From positions 62,001 through 126,000 of the forward strand of contig JAEWYS010000018.1 in assembly GCA_023458555.1 (NCBI GenBank): a stretch of 64,000 nucleotides of DNA, given 5' to 3'. Position numbers and translations under genes: made by a program. How positions within the stretch are numbered: the first letter of the stretch is position 1; the number at the start of each line of letters is the position of its first letter. The notes below the pieces were generated by a model, which did no database searches, had not been told where the DNA came from, and saw nothing but the letters and a program-made list of their open reading frames with translations. Positions 8,013-14,862 of the stretch are shown here, in pieces. The DNA is from Bacteroidota bacterium (lineage in GTDB: Bacteria; Bacteroidota; Bacteroidia; Cytophagales; Cytophagaceae).

Positions 8013-8129
8013 ATGAAAGTTAAAGCTTCCGTTAAAAAAAGAAGTGCTGATTGCAAAGTGATCAGAAGAAAAGGGAAAGTATACGTAATTAACAAAAAGA
8101 ATCCAAGGTTTAAACAAAGACAAGGATAA
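8013..8129 (+). CDS. rpmJ: 50S ribosomal protein L36 (zinc-free type)
   Basis: This 38-residue gene begins MKVKASVKKRSADCKVIRRK and ends NPRFKQRQG, the L36 pattern, between infA and rpsM where L36 belongs. The zinc-binding form has three Cys and one His. Here only the single Cys at residue 14 remains, the other positions reading Ser, Asn and Phe. It is therefore the non-zinc version, as S14 is upstream. It starts 7 bp after infA and ends 6 bp before rpsM. Confidence 0.95.
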   Translation: MKVKASVKKRSADCKVIRRKGKVYVINKKNPRFKQRQG

Positions 8130-8135
8130 TATATT

Positions 8136-8513
8136 ATGGCTAGAATTGCAGGTGTAGATATCCCAGACAATAAGCGTGGGGAAGTAGCGCTAACCTATAT
8201 TTTCGGTATTGGAAGAAAGTCTGCTCAGAAAATCCTTTCCAAGGCTGAAATTAATTGGGATAAAAAAGTAAGTGATTGGTCTGAGGATGACTCAATTGCT
8301 ATACGTAACATTATCAGTAGTGAATTTAAAACCGAAGGAGTTTTAAAATCTGAGATTCAATTGAGTATTAAGCGTCTTCTTGATATCGGTTGTTACAGAG
8401 GGTTGAGGCATAGAAAAGGTTTGCCTGTCAGAGGACAAAGAACCAAGAATAACTCCAGAACCCGTAAAGGAAAGAGAAAGACTGTAGCAAATAAGAAAAA
8501 GGCGACTAAGTAA
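8136..8513 (+). CDS. rpsM: 30S ribosomal protein S13
   Basis: S13 lies in the head of the small subunit and makes bridge contacts to the large subunit and P-site tRNA. The 125 residues carry the helix-two-turns-helix start (MARIAGVDIPDNKRGEVALTY; FGIGRKSAQKIL). The GCYRGLRHRKGLPVRGQRTK signature and the long basic tail ending KKKATK are also present. Gene order infA-rpmJ-rpsM-rpsK-rpsD-rpoA-rplQ is the standard alpha-operon arrangement. Confidence 0.98.
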   Translation: MARIAGVDIPDNKRGEVALTYIFGIGRKSAQKILSKAEINWDKKVSDWSEDDSIAIRNIISSEFKTEGVLKSEIQLSIKRLLDIGCYRGLRHRKGLPVRGQRTKNNSRTRKGKRKTVANKKKATK

Positions 8514-8531
8514 TAAATAAATAGTTTAGAA

Positions 8532-8936
8532 ATGGCCCAACAAAGTTCGACTAAGAGAAAAGATAAGGCGAAAAAAAGAATAGTTCATGTAGAACCTGTA
8601 GGACAAGCTCATATCAGGGCTTCGTTTAACAACATAATTATCAGTTTGACCAATAGTACAGGACAGGTAATAAGCTGGTCTTCTGCTGGTAAAATGGGGT
8701 TCAGAGGATCTAAGAAAAATACTCCTTATGCTGCGCAGGTAGCCGCACAGGATTGTGGAAACGTTGCTTTTGAACTTGGATTGAGAAAGGTAGAAGTATA
8801 CGTGAAAGGACCTGGCTCAGGAAGAGAATCTGCGATCAGAACGTTGCAAAACGTAGGAATCGAGATTACGGCTATTAAGGACGTTACTCCTTTGCCACAC
8901 AACGGCTGTAGACCACCTAAGCGTAGAAGAGTTTAA
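8532..8936 (+). CDS. rpsK: 30S ribosomal protein S11
   Basis: S11 forms part of the platform of the 30S subunit near the E site. The 134-residue protein has a lysine-rich N-terminal extension, then the conserved HIRASFNNIIISLTNSTGQV core. The C-terminal signature is VKGPGSGRESAIRTL, followed by TPLPHNGCRPPKRRRV. It follows rpsM by 18 bp and precedes rpsD by 32 bp. All family landmarks are intact. Confidence 0.98.
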   Translation: MAQQSSTKRKDKAKKRIVHVEPVGQAHIRASFNNIIISLTNSTGQVISWSSAGKMGFRGSKKNTPYAAQVAAQDCGNVAFELGLRKVEVYVKGPGSGRESAIRTLQNVGIEITAIKDVTPLPHNGCRPPKRRRV

Positions 8937-8968
8937 GTCGAACTTAATAATTATAGAGATACAATAAA

Positions 8969-9574
8969 ATGGCAAGATATACAGGACCTAAAACCAGAAT
9001 CTCCAGACGATTTAACGAGCCTATTTTTGGACCAAGCAAAGCGCTTCAGAAAAAGAATTATGCTCCTGGTCAACACGGAAGAGGAAGAAGAAAGAAACAG
9101 TCTGAATATGCTGTTCAGCTTGCAGAGAAGCAAAAGGTTAAATACATCTATGGTGTTTTAGAAAGGCAATTTGCAAACCTGTTCGATAAAGCTGCAAGAA
9201 AAGACGGTATTACAGGTGAGAATCTTCTAAAGTTTTTGGAATCACGGATCGATAATGCTGTTTACCGTTTAGGAATTGCTCCAACCAGAAGGGCTGCACG
9301 TCAGCTTGTTTTACATAAGCATATTACTGTAAATGGAGAGGTAGTAAATATTCCTTCCTATTCATTACAGCCAGGCGATGTTATTGCTGTGCGTGAAAAA
9401 TCCAAGTCACTTATCGTGATTGAAGATAGCTTAGCGGCAAGAGGTGGAAAGAGATATAGCTGGTTTGAGTGGGACCAAAGTTCTTTATCAGGCAAATTTG
9501 TTACTTATCCGCAAAGGGATGAGGTTCCTGAGAACATTCAGGAGCACTTGATAGTGGAACTTTATTCAAAATAA
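8969..9574 (+). CDS. rpsD: 30S ribosomal protein S4
   Basis: S4 is a primary 16S rRNA-binding protein and a known translational autoregulator of the alpha operon in E. coli. The 201 residues start MARYTGPKTRISRRFNEP and lack the zinc-binding cysteines seen in some S4 proteins. The S4 RNA-binding domain is in the middle (ESRIDNAVYRLGIAPTRRAARQLV, HITVNGEVVNIPSYSLQPGD). It lies 29 bp before rpoA. Whether it autoregulates here cannot be seen. Confidence 0.98.
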   Translation: MARYTGPKTRISRRFNEPIFGPSKALQKKNYAPGQHGRGRRKKQSEYAVQLAEKQKVKYIYGVLERQFANLFDKAARKDGITGENLLKFLESRIDNAVYRLGIAPTRRAARQLVLHKHITVNGEVVNIPSYSLQPGDVIAVREKSKSLIVIEDSLAARGGKRYSWFEWDQSSLSGKFVTYPQRDEVPENIQEHLIVELYSK

Positions 9575-9603
9575 TTTTTCTGATCTTTAACGAAGCACAA
9601 ATT

Positions 9604-10593
9604 ATGTCAATACTAGCATTTCAGATGCCTGAAAAAGTGGTAATGGAAAAGGCCGATGATTTTCACGGACTTTTCGAGTTCAAGCCGCTTGAAAAGGGTT
9701 ACGGAGTAACTATTGGTAATGCTCTCAGAAGAATCCTGCTTTCTTCTTTGGAAGGTTATGCTATTACCGGAATAAAAATTCCCGGTGTTTTGCACGAGTT
9801 CTCTACCATTGAAGGAGTGATGGAAGATGTTACCGAAGTCATTCTTAACCTTAAGATGGTACGATTGAAAAAGGTATCTGATACCAATGACAATAAGATT
9901 GTTCTTTCTATAAAAAATCAGGAAGTATTTAAAGCCGGAGATATTAATAAGTATACCAGTGCTTTTCAGGTGCTAAATCCTGATCATATTATATGTCATT
10001 TGGATTCATCTGTAAATCTGGAAGTAGAGTTGACTATTGACAAAGGAAGAGGGTATCTTCCTGCTGAAGAGTCAAGGCCGGCTGAACAGGTTTTCGGATA
10101 TATTCCAATTGATGCTATTTTTACTCCGATTAAGAATGTAAAATATAGCGTAGAAAACTTTAGGGTTGAGCAAAAGACTGACTATGAGAAGCTAATTCTC
10201 GAAATTCAGACAGATGGTTCAATACATCCTGAAGATGCTTTGAAGGGAGCTGCAAATATTCTGATTAAGCATTTTATGCTTTTCTCAGATCAGACAATGA
10301 CGTTTGAGACAGCGAAGCCGGAAGAGGAAGAGACTGTAGATGAGGAAATGCTTCATATGAGAAAGCTCCTTAAAACACCAATTGCCGACCTTGATCTGTC
10401 TGTCAGAGCATACAACTGTCTGAAAGCAGCAGATATTAAGAGTCTTGGAGATTTAGCTGCCCTTGACATTTCTGATATGATGAAATTCAGAAATTTTGGA
10501 AAAAAATCTCTGGCAGAGTTAGAACAACTGATCGCTGAGAAAGGCCTTACATTTGGTATGGATCTTTCTAAGTATAAACTTGATGAAGATTAA
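9604..10593 (+). CDS. rpoA: DNA-directed RNA polymerase subunit alpha
   Basis: The alpha subunit dimerises to seed RNA polymerase assembly and contacts upstream promoter DNA. The 329 residues contain the N-terminal domain (FEFKPLEKGYGVTIGNALRRILLSS; GRGYLPAEE) up to about residue 235. An acidic linker (EEEETVDEE) follows, then the C-terminal domain with two helix-hairpin-helix motifs (LDLSVRAYNCLKAADIKSLGDL and FRNFGKKSLAELEQLIAEKGL). It lies between rpsD and rplQ with gaps of 29 and 5 bp. Confidence 0.98.
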   Translation: MSILAFQMPEKVVMEKADDFHGLFEFKPLEKGYGVTIGNALRRILLSSLEGYAITGIKIPGVLHEFSTIEGVMEDVTEVILNLKMVRLKKVSDTNDNKIVLSIKNQEVFKAGDINKYTSAFQVLNPDHIICHLDSSVNLEVELTIDKGRGYLPAEESRPAEQVFGYIPIDAIFTPIKNVKYSVENFRVEQKTDYEKLILEIQTDGSIHPEDALKGAANILIKHFMLFSDQTMTFETAKPEEEETVDEEMLHMRKLLKTPIADLDLSVRAYNCLKAADIKSLGDLAALDISDMMKFRNFGKKSLAELEQLIAEKGLTFGMDLSKYKLDED

Positions 10594-10598
10594 GAACA

Positions 10599-11108
10599 AT
10601 GAGACACGGTAAGAAAGTAAACCATTTAGGGAGAACTTCTGCACATAGGAAAGCTTTGCTATCCAATCTGGCCTCTTCCCTTATTTTGGAAAAGAGAATT
10701 ACAACCACTCTTGCAAAGGCTAAGGAGTTGAGAAAGTATGTAGAGCCTCTTATTACAAAATCAAAAGAAGACTCTACACATCAGAGAAGAACTGTATTCT
10801 CCTACCTTCAGAATAAAGAATCTGTAAAAGTTTTGTTTGATGAAGTATCAAGCAAAATTTCAGAAAGACCGGGTGGTTATACAAGAATTATAAAAACTGG
10901 TAACAGATTGGGCGATAATGCTGAGACCTGTATTATTGAGTTGGTTGATTATAATGACCTTTATACTCAGGAGAAAGGTAAAGCTGCTGCGAAAAGAACC
11001 AGAAGATCAAAAAGAAGTACAGGAAAAGCAACTGATGCAGTTGATGCGAAGTCTGCAGATACTTCTTCTGATGACAAGGCAGGTGATGATGAAAGTGGAA
11101 AGGAATAA
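10599..11108 (+). CDS. rplQ: 50S ribosomal protein L17 with acidic C-terminal tail
   Basis: L17 lies close to the peptide exit of the large subunit. Residues 1-118 are the conserved L17 core (MRHGKKVNHLGRTSAHRKAL; PGGYTRIIKTGNRLGDNAE; IIELVDYND). A tail of about 45 residues follows, first Lys/Arg-rich (KAAAKRTRRSKRS) and then Asp/Ser-rich (DTSSDDKAGDDESGKE), making the protein 169 residues rather than about 120. It is the last gene of the alpha block and a strong hairpin terminator follows. Confidence 0.97.
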   Translation: MRHGKKVNHLGRTSAHRKALLSNLASSLILEKRITTTLAKAKELRKYVEPLITKSKEDSTHQRRTVFSYLQNKESVKVLFDEVSSKISERPGGYTRIIKTGNRLGDNAETCIIELVDYNDLYTQEKGKAAAKRTRRSKRSTGKATDAVDAKSADTSSDDKAGDDESGKE

Positions 11109-11133
11109 TTTCTGTTTCGTCTCTTAAAATTGG

Positions 11134-11167
11134 AAAGGGTTTGACTTTTGTCAAATCCTTTTTTTAT
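11134..11167 (+). terminator. Rho-independent terminator after rplQ
   Basis: AAAGGGTTTGAC at 11134-11145 pairs with GTCAAATCCTTT at 11150-11161 around a TTTT loop, with one wobble or mismatch in the stem. It runs into a T-rich tract. It lies 26 bases after the rplQ stop and closes the ribosomal transcription unit before carA. Confidence 0.85.
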
Positions 11168-11188
11168 TTTGTATAAATTAGGAATCTT

Positions 11189-12289
11189 ATGAAGTTTAGT
11201 TCAGGCAAAGAGGCTTTCCTCATTCTGGAAGATGGTTCGGTGTACAAAGGTATTTCAGTTGGCAAGACAGGAACCACTACGGGAGAGATATGTTTTAATA
11301 CGGGTATGACCGGATATCAGGAAATTTATACTGATCCTTCATACTATGGTCAGATTATCGTCAATACGACATCGCACATTGGCAATTATGGAGTGTTGGA
11401 TGATGAACAGGAATCGGATGACATTAAGTTCAGCGGGTTGGTTTGCAAGAATTTCTCAGATGAGTTTTCCAGAAAGTCAGCTATCGAGTCTCTTCAGAAG
11501 TATTTTGAGAAACGAAATGTAGTTGGGATCTCCGGTATTGATACCCGGGCTTTAGTTCGCCATATCAGAAGCAAGGGTGGAATGAATGCAATTATTTCCT
11601 CGGAGATCCTGGATGTGGAGGAGCTGAAGTCAATGCTGGCTAAAGTGCCTTCTATGCACGGTCTGGAGCTTTCATCCAAAGTATATACATCAAATTCTTA
11701 TTATGTAGGGTCTGAGGATGCGGATTATAAGGTGGCTGTTCTTGACCTTGGAATAAAGAAGAGTATACTGAAGAACTTTTCAGACCGTAATGTATTCTGC
11801 AAAGTTTTTCCCGGAGATACTTCATTTGAGGAAATGAAGGCCTGGAATCCTGATGGCTATTTTATTTCGAACGGCCCCGGAGATCCTGCTGCAACAACAT
11901 ATGCGATTGAAACTGTAAAAAAGATTCTTTCTACAGAAGCTCCTATGTTTGGCATATGTCTCGGACACCAGATTCTTGCCGAAGCAAACAATATTCCTAC
12001 CTATAAGATGCATCACGGGCATCGGGGGCTGAACCATCCTGTTAAAAATCTTATAACTGGTAAATGTGAAATTACTTCCCAGAATCACGGATTTAGTGTT
12101 AGTAAGGAACATGTGGAGAAGAGCGATCTGGTAGAGGTAACGCATGTGAATCTTAATGATGATACCATCGAGGGAATCAGAACTAAAAACGGAAAAGCTT
12201 TTTCCGTGCAGTACCATCCGGAGTCTTCTCCGGGACCACATGACTCACATTATCTGTTTGATGATTTTGTAAGTCTTCTTAAAAAGTAA
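11189..12289 (+). CDS. carA: Carbamoyl-phosphate synthase small subunit
   Basis: CarA hydrolyses glutamine and passes ammonia to the large subunit CarB for carbamoyl phosphate, a precursor of arginine and pyrimidines. The 366 residues have the N-terminal CPSase_sm domain (GEICFNTGMTGYQEIYTDPSY) and a C-terminal class I glutamine amidotransferase domain. The nucleophile Cys is in FGICLGHQ and the His/Glu of the triad are in QYHPESSPGPHD. carB is not in the window. A TAAATTAG sequence at 11174 resembles a degenerate -7 element, and the gene follows a terminator, so it probably has its own promoter. Confidence 0.97.
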   Translation: MKFSSGKEAFLILEDGSVYKGISVGKTGTTTGEICFNTGMTGYQEIYTDPSYYGQIIVNTTSHIGNYGVLDDEQESDDIKFSGLVCKNFSDEFSRKSAIESLQKYFEKRNVVGISGIDTRALVRHIRSKGGMNAIISSEILDVEELKSMLAKVPSMHGLELSSKVYTSNSYYVGSEDADYKVAVLDLGIKKSILKNFSDRNVFCKVFPGDTSFEEMKAWNPDGYFISNGPGDPAATTYAIETVKKILSTEAPMFGICLGHQILAEANNIPTYKMHHGHRGLNHPVKNLITGKCEITSQNHGFSVSKEHVEKSDLVEVTHVNLNDDTIEGIRTKNGKAFSVQYHPESSPGPHDSHYLFDDFVSLLKK

Positions 12290-12311
12290 CATTTGAAAAT
12301 TTTTATATTTT

Positions 12312-13598
12312 ATGAGCGTAATAGAAGAGATCAAAGCCCGTCAGATTTTCGATTCCAGAGGAAATCCTACCGTAGAAGTAGATGTTATTACTGAAAATGG
12401 TATTGTGGGTCGTGCTGCCGTGCCTTCCGGAGCTTCTACTGGAAAACATGAAGCTGTTGAGCTAAGAGACGGTGACAAGTCTTTGTACATGGGTAAAAGT
12501 GTACTTAAGGCAGTTGCCAACGTAAATGACATAATCGCGCCTGAGCTTATAGGTATATCAAGTTTTGAGCAGAATGCCATTGACAAATTGATGATCGATC
12601 TTGACGGTACTTCCAATAAAGGTAAGCTGGGAGCTAATGCCATCCTTGGTGTTTCCATGGCTGTAGCCAAAGCAGCTGCTCAGGAAGCAATGTTGCCTTT
12701 ATACAAGTATGTTGGTGGGGTAAGCGCAAATACACTTCCGGTGCCCATGATGAATATCATCAATGGTGGTAGCCATGCTGATAATTCAATCGACTTTCAG
12801 GAATTCATGATTATCCCTGCCGGTGCTTCTTCATTTACTGAGGCAATGCGTATGGGGTCAGAAATCTTCCATAACCTTGCCAAGGTTTTAAAGTCGAAGG
12901 GAATGTCAACGAACGTTGGTGATGAAGGTGGGTTTGCACCGAATATTCCTTCCAACGAAGAAGCATTGAAAGTAATTATCCAGGCTATCGAAGCTGCAGG
13001 ATACAGACCTGGTGAAGATGTCTTTATCGCTCTAGATGCTGCATCTTCCGAGTTTTATGATTCAGAGTCTAAGTTGTATCATTTCAAAAAATCAACAGGA
13101 GATAAATTAACATCTTCCGAGATGGCTGGCTTCTGGGCTGACTGGGTAAAAAGATATCCGATTGTGTCTATCGAAGATGGCATGGACGAGGATGACTGGA
13201 GCGGCTGGGCTGAATTAACCAATAAAATTGGTAGTTCATGTCAGCTGGTTGGTGATGATCTTTTTGTTACGAATGTAAATCGTCTGAAAGAAGGTATTGA
13301 TAAGAAAATCGCTAACTCCATTCTTGTTAAGGTTAATCAGATAGGATCTCTTAGCGAGACGATTGCTGCTGTAAACCTTGCAAAGAATAATTCCTATACG
13401 AGTGTAATGTCACACCGTTCAGGAGAGACAGAAGATAATACTATTGCAGATCTTGCTGTAGCTCTTAACACTGGTCAGATCAAGACAGGTTCTTGCTCAA
13501 GATCCGACAGAATGGCTAAATACAATCAATTATTAAGAATTGAAGAAGAGCTTGGAGATTCCGCTTATTTCCCTGGAAAATCTGTCTTCAAAAAATAA
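12312..13598 (+). CDS. eno: Enolase
   Basis: Enolase interconverts 2-phosphoglycerate and phosphoenolpyruvate in glycolysis. The 428 residues match family length. Visible landmarks are IFDSRGNPTVEVDV, PSGASTGKHEAVELRD, the SIEDGMDEDDWSGW metal-binding region, VMSHRSGETED, and the QIKTGSCSRSDRMAKYNQ segment near the active-site lysine. It starts 22 bp after carA. AACATTTG at 12288-12295 is one base off the TAnnTTTG promoter element. A clean terminator follows the gene. Confidence 0.98.
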   Translation: MSVIEEIKARQIFDSRGNPTVEVDVITENGIVGRAAVPSGASTGKHEAVELRDGDKSLYMGKSVLKAVANVNDIIAPELIGISSFEQNAIDKLMIDLDGTSNKGKLGANAILGVSMAVAKAAAQEAMLPLYKYVGGVSANTLPVPMMNIINGGSHADNSIDFQEFMIIPAGASSFTEAMRMGSEIFHNLAKVLKSKGMSTNVGDEGGFAPNIPSNEEALKVIIQAIEAAGYRPGEDVFIALDAASSEFYDSESKLYHFKKSTGDKLTSSEMAGFWADWVKRYPIVSIEDGMDEDDWSGWAELTNKIGSSCQLVGDDLFVTNVNRLKEGIDKKIANSILVKVNQIGSLSETIAAVNLAKNNSYTSVMSHRSGETEDNTIADLAVALNTGQIKTGSCSRSDRMAKYNQLLRIEEELGDSAYFPGKSVFKK

Positions 13599-13600
13599 TT

Positions 13601-13625
13601 AAAGTCCCGAAAGGGACTTTTTTAT
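13601..13625 (+). terminator. Rho-independent terminator after eno
   Basis: AAAGTCCC at 13601-13608 and GGGACTTT at 13613-13620 form a perfect 8-bp stem closed by a GAAA tetraloop. A T-rich run (TTTTTTATTT) follows. It starts two bases after the eno stop. Confidence 0.93.
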
Positions 13626-13659
13626 TTCTTTTCATAAATTAGCTGTAAACATTCTGATT

Positions 13660-13953
13660 ATGCTTGATAAAATTTTACCTTATCTGAAGAATTTTTATTT
13701 TATCTGTGGTATAATTCTGTTGTTCTGGATGCTTTTTTTTGACTCCAATGATCTTATAAGTCAATACAAGATGCGCCGTAAGCTGAAGGAGTTGGAAAAT
13801 GAGGTTTCCTATTTTGAGAGTAAAATAATGGAGGTCGAGGAAGAGCGTGCAGCCCTTCTGACCAATAAGGAAAAACTGGAAAGATTTGCCCGCGAAACAT
13901 ACCGTATGAAAAAGCCTGCCGAGGAAGTGTATGTTATTGAATTTGCAGAATAA
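13660..13953 (+). CDS. Septum formation initiator (FtsB/DivIC-like) protein
   Basis: This is a 97-residue bitopic membrane protein. A short N-terminus is followed by one hydrophobic membrane segment (about residues 12-28, FYFICGIILLFWMLFF). A coiled coil rich in Lys and Glu comes next (about residues 36-76), then the ERFARETYRMKKPAEEVYVIE segment typical of the FtsB/DivIC family. Such proteins bridge FtsL and FtsQ/DivIB in the divisome, with the coiled coil outside the cytoplasm. It follows the eno terminator. A TAAATTAG box at 13635-13642 may serve as a weak promoter element. Confidence 0.85.
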   Translation: MLDKILPYLKNFYFICGIILLFWMLFFDSNDLISQYKMRRKLKELENEVSYFESKIMEVEEERAALLTNKEKLERFARETYRMKKPAEEVYVIEFAE

Positions 13954-14010
13954 TGCCAGCCTGCTTAATTTCTTCATAAATCATTTTTAGAACATCTGAA
14001 TACTCTTCAG

Positions 14011-14038
14011 GTTATAATGAGCTAAAAGCCATTATAAT
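14011..14038. promoter_or_regulatory. Palindrome immediately upstream of ku start
   Basis: TTATAATG at 14012-14019 and CATTATAA at 14030-14037 are perfect 8-base inverted arms. GCT/AAA/AGC pairs inside them, leaving a single bulged A. The hairpin ends four bases before the ku ATG. It has no T tract, so it is not a terminator. It could be an operator or an mRNA structure that limits ku initiation, but neither role is shown. Confidence 0.4.
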
Positions 14039-14040
14039 CG

Positions 14041-14862
14041 ATGAGAGCTATCTGGTCTGGTGCAATAAGTTTTGGACTGGTTAATATACCGGTAAAGTTG
14101 TATAGCGCGTCCGGAAGAGATAAGCTTCGATTCTCCTTGCTTGCCAAGTCTGATTTTTCGAAGGTTCAATATAAAAAAGTTGCCGAATCAGATGGCAGAG
14201 AGCTGAGCCAGGATGATATCGTCAAGGGCTATGAGTTTACTAAGGGAAAGTTCGTAGTAATGGAAGAGGATGACTTTCAGAAAGCCGATCGGTCTGCTAC
14301 TTCAACTATTGAGATTGTCTGTTTCGTCAAGGAAGACGAAATAGCTCCGCTTTTTTACAAAAAACCATACTATCTCGAGCCAGACACTCCTTCCTCCAAA
14401 CCCTATTCATTACTCAGAAAAGCCCTTGCAAAATCCGGCAAAGTAGGTCTGGCAAAATTCATCCTGCGCAATAAGGAGTATATCGGCGTACTAAAATCAG
14501 ATGATAGTGTTTTGATTCTTAATCAGATGCGATATAAAGAAGATGTTCGTAATCCTGACGAATTGGATTTGCCGGATACCTCCACTGAATTATCAGAATC
14601 TGAATTGAAAATGGCCGGAAAAATAATTGATGAATTGACTACTGAGTTTGATCCGGAGGATTTTAAAGATACCTATACAGCCAAACTGAAAAAGTTGATA
14701 GAGAAGAAAGCGGAAGGTAAGGTCGTTGAAACGGAAGGAAAAAAACCTGAAAAAACAGAAACGGATAATCTGATGAAGGCGCTTAAAGAGAGTTTACGAG
14801 CTTCAAAATCCAACGATAGCTCCAAAAAAAAGAACAAAAGCACTGAGCAAAAAGAATCATGA
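14041..14862 (+). CDS. ku: Non-homologous end-joining protein Ku
   Basis: Bacterial Ku forms a homodimeric ring that binds DNA double-strand ends and recruits LigD. The 273-residue protein starts with the family signature MRAIWSGAISFGLVNIPVKL. It continues through the Ku core, with KPYYLEPDTPSSKPYSLLRKAL and ILNQMRYKEDVR, to about residue 200. It ends in a Lys-rich tail (KPEKTETDNLMKALKESL, then KKKNKSTEQKES), as other bacterial Ku proteins do. The ku stop and ligD start overlap (ATGA), so the pair is co-expressed. A palindrome sits just before the start codon. Confidence 0.96.
   Translation: MRAIWSGAISFGLVNIPVKLYSASGRDKLRFSLLAKSDFSKVQYKKVAESDGRELSQDDIVKGYEFTKGKFVVMEEDDFQKADRSATSTIEIVCFVKEDEIAPLFYKKPYYLEPDTPSSKPYSLLRKALAKSGKVGLAKFILRNKEYIGVLKSDDSVLILNQMRYKEDVRNPDELDLPDTSTELSESELKMAGKIIDELTTEFDPEDFKDTYTAKLKKLIEKKAEGKVVETEGKKPEKTETDNLMKALKESLRASKSNDSSKKKNKSTEQKES

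Noticed and set aside
11174..13642. TAAATTAG boxes before carA (11174) and the FtsB-like gene (13635)
   Set aside because: They differ from TAnnTTTG at one position each and lack consistent -33 elements. Kept only as comments in the gene entries.
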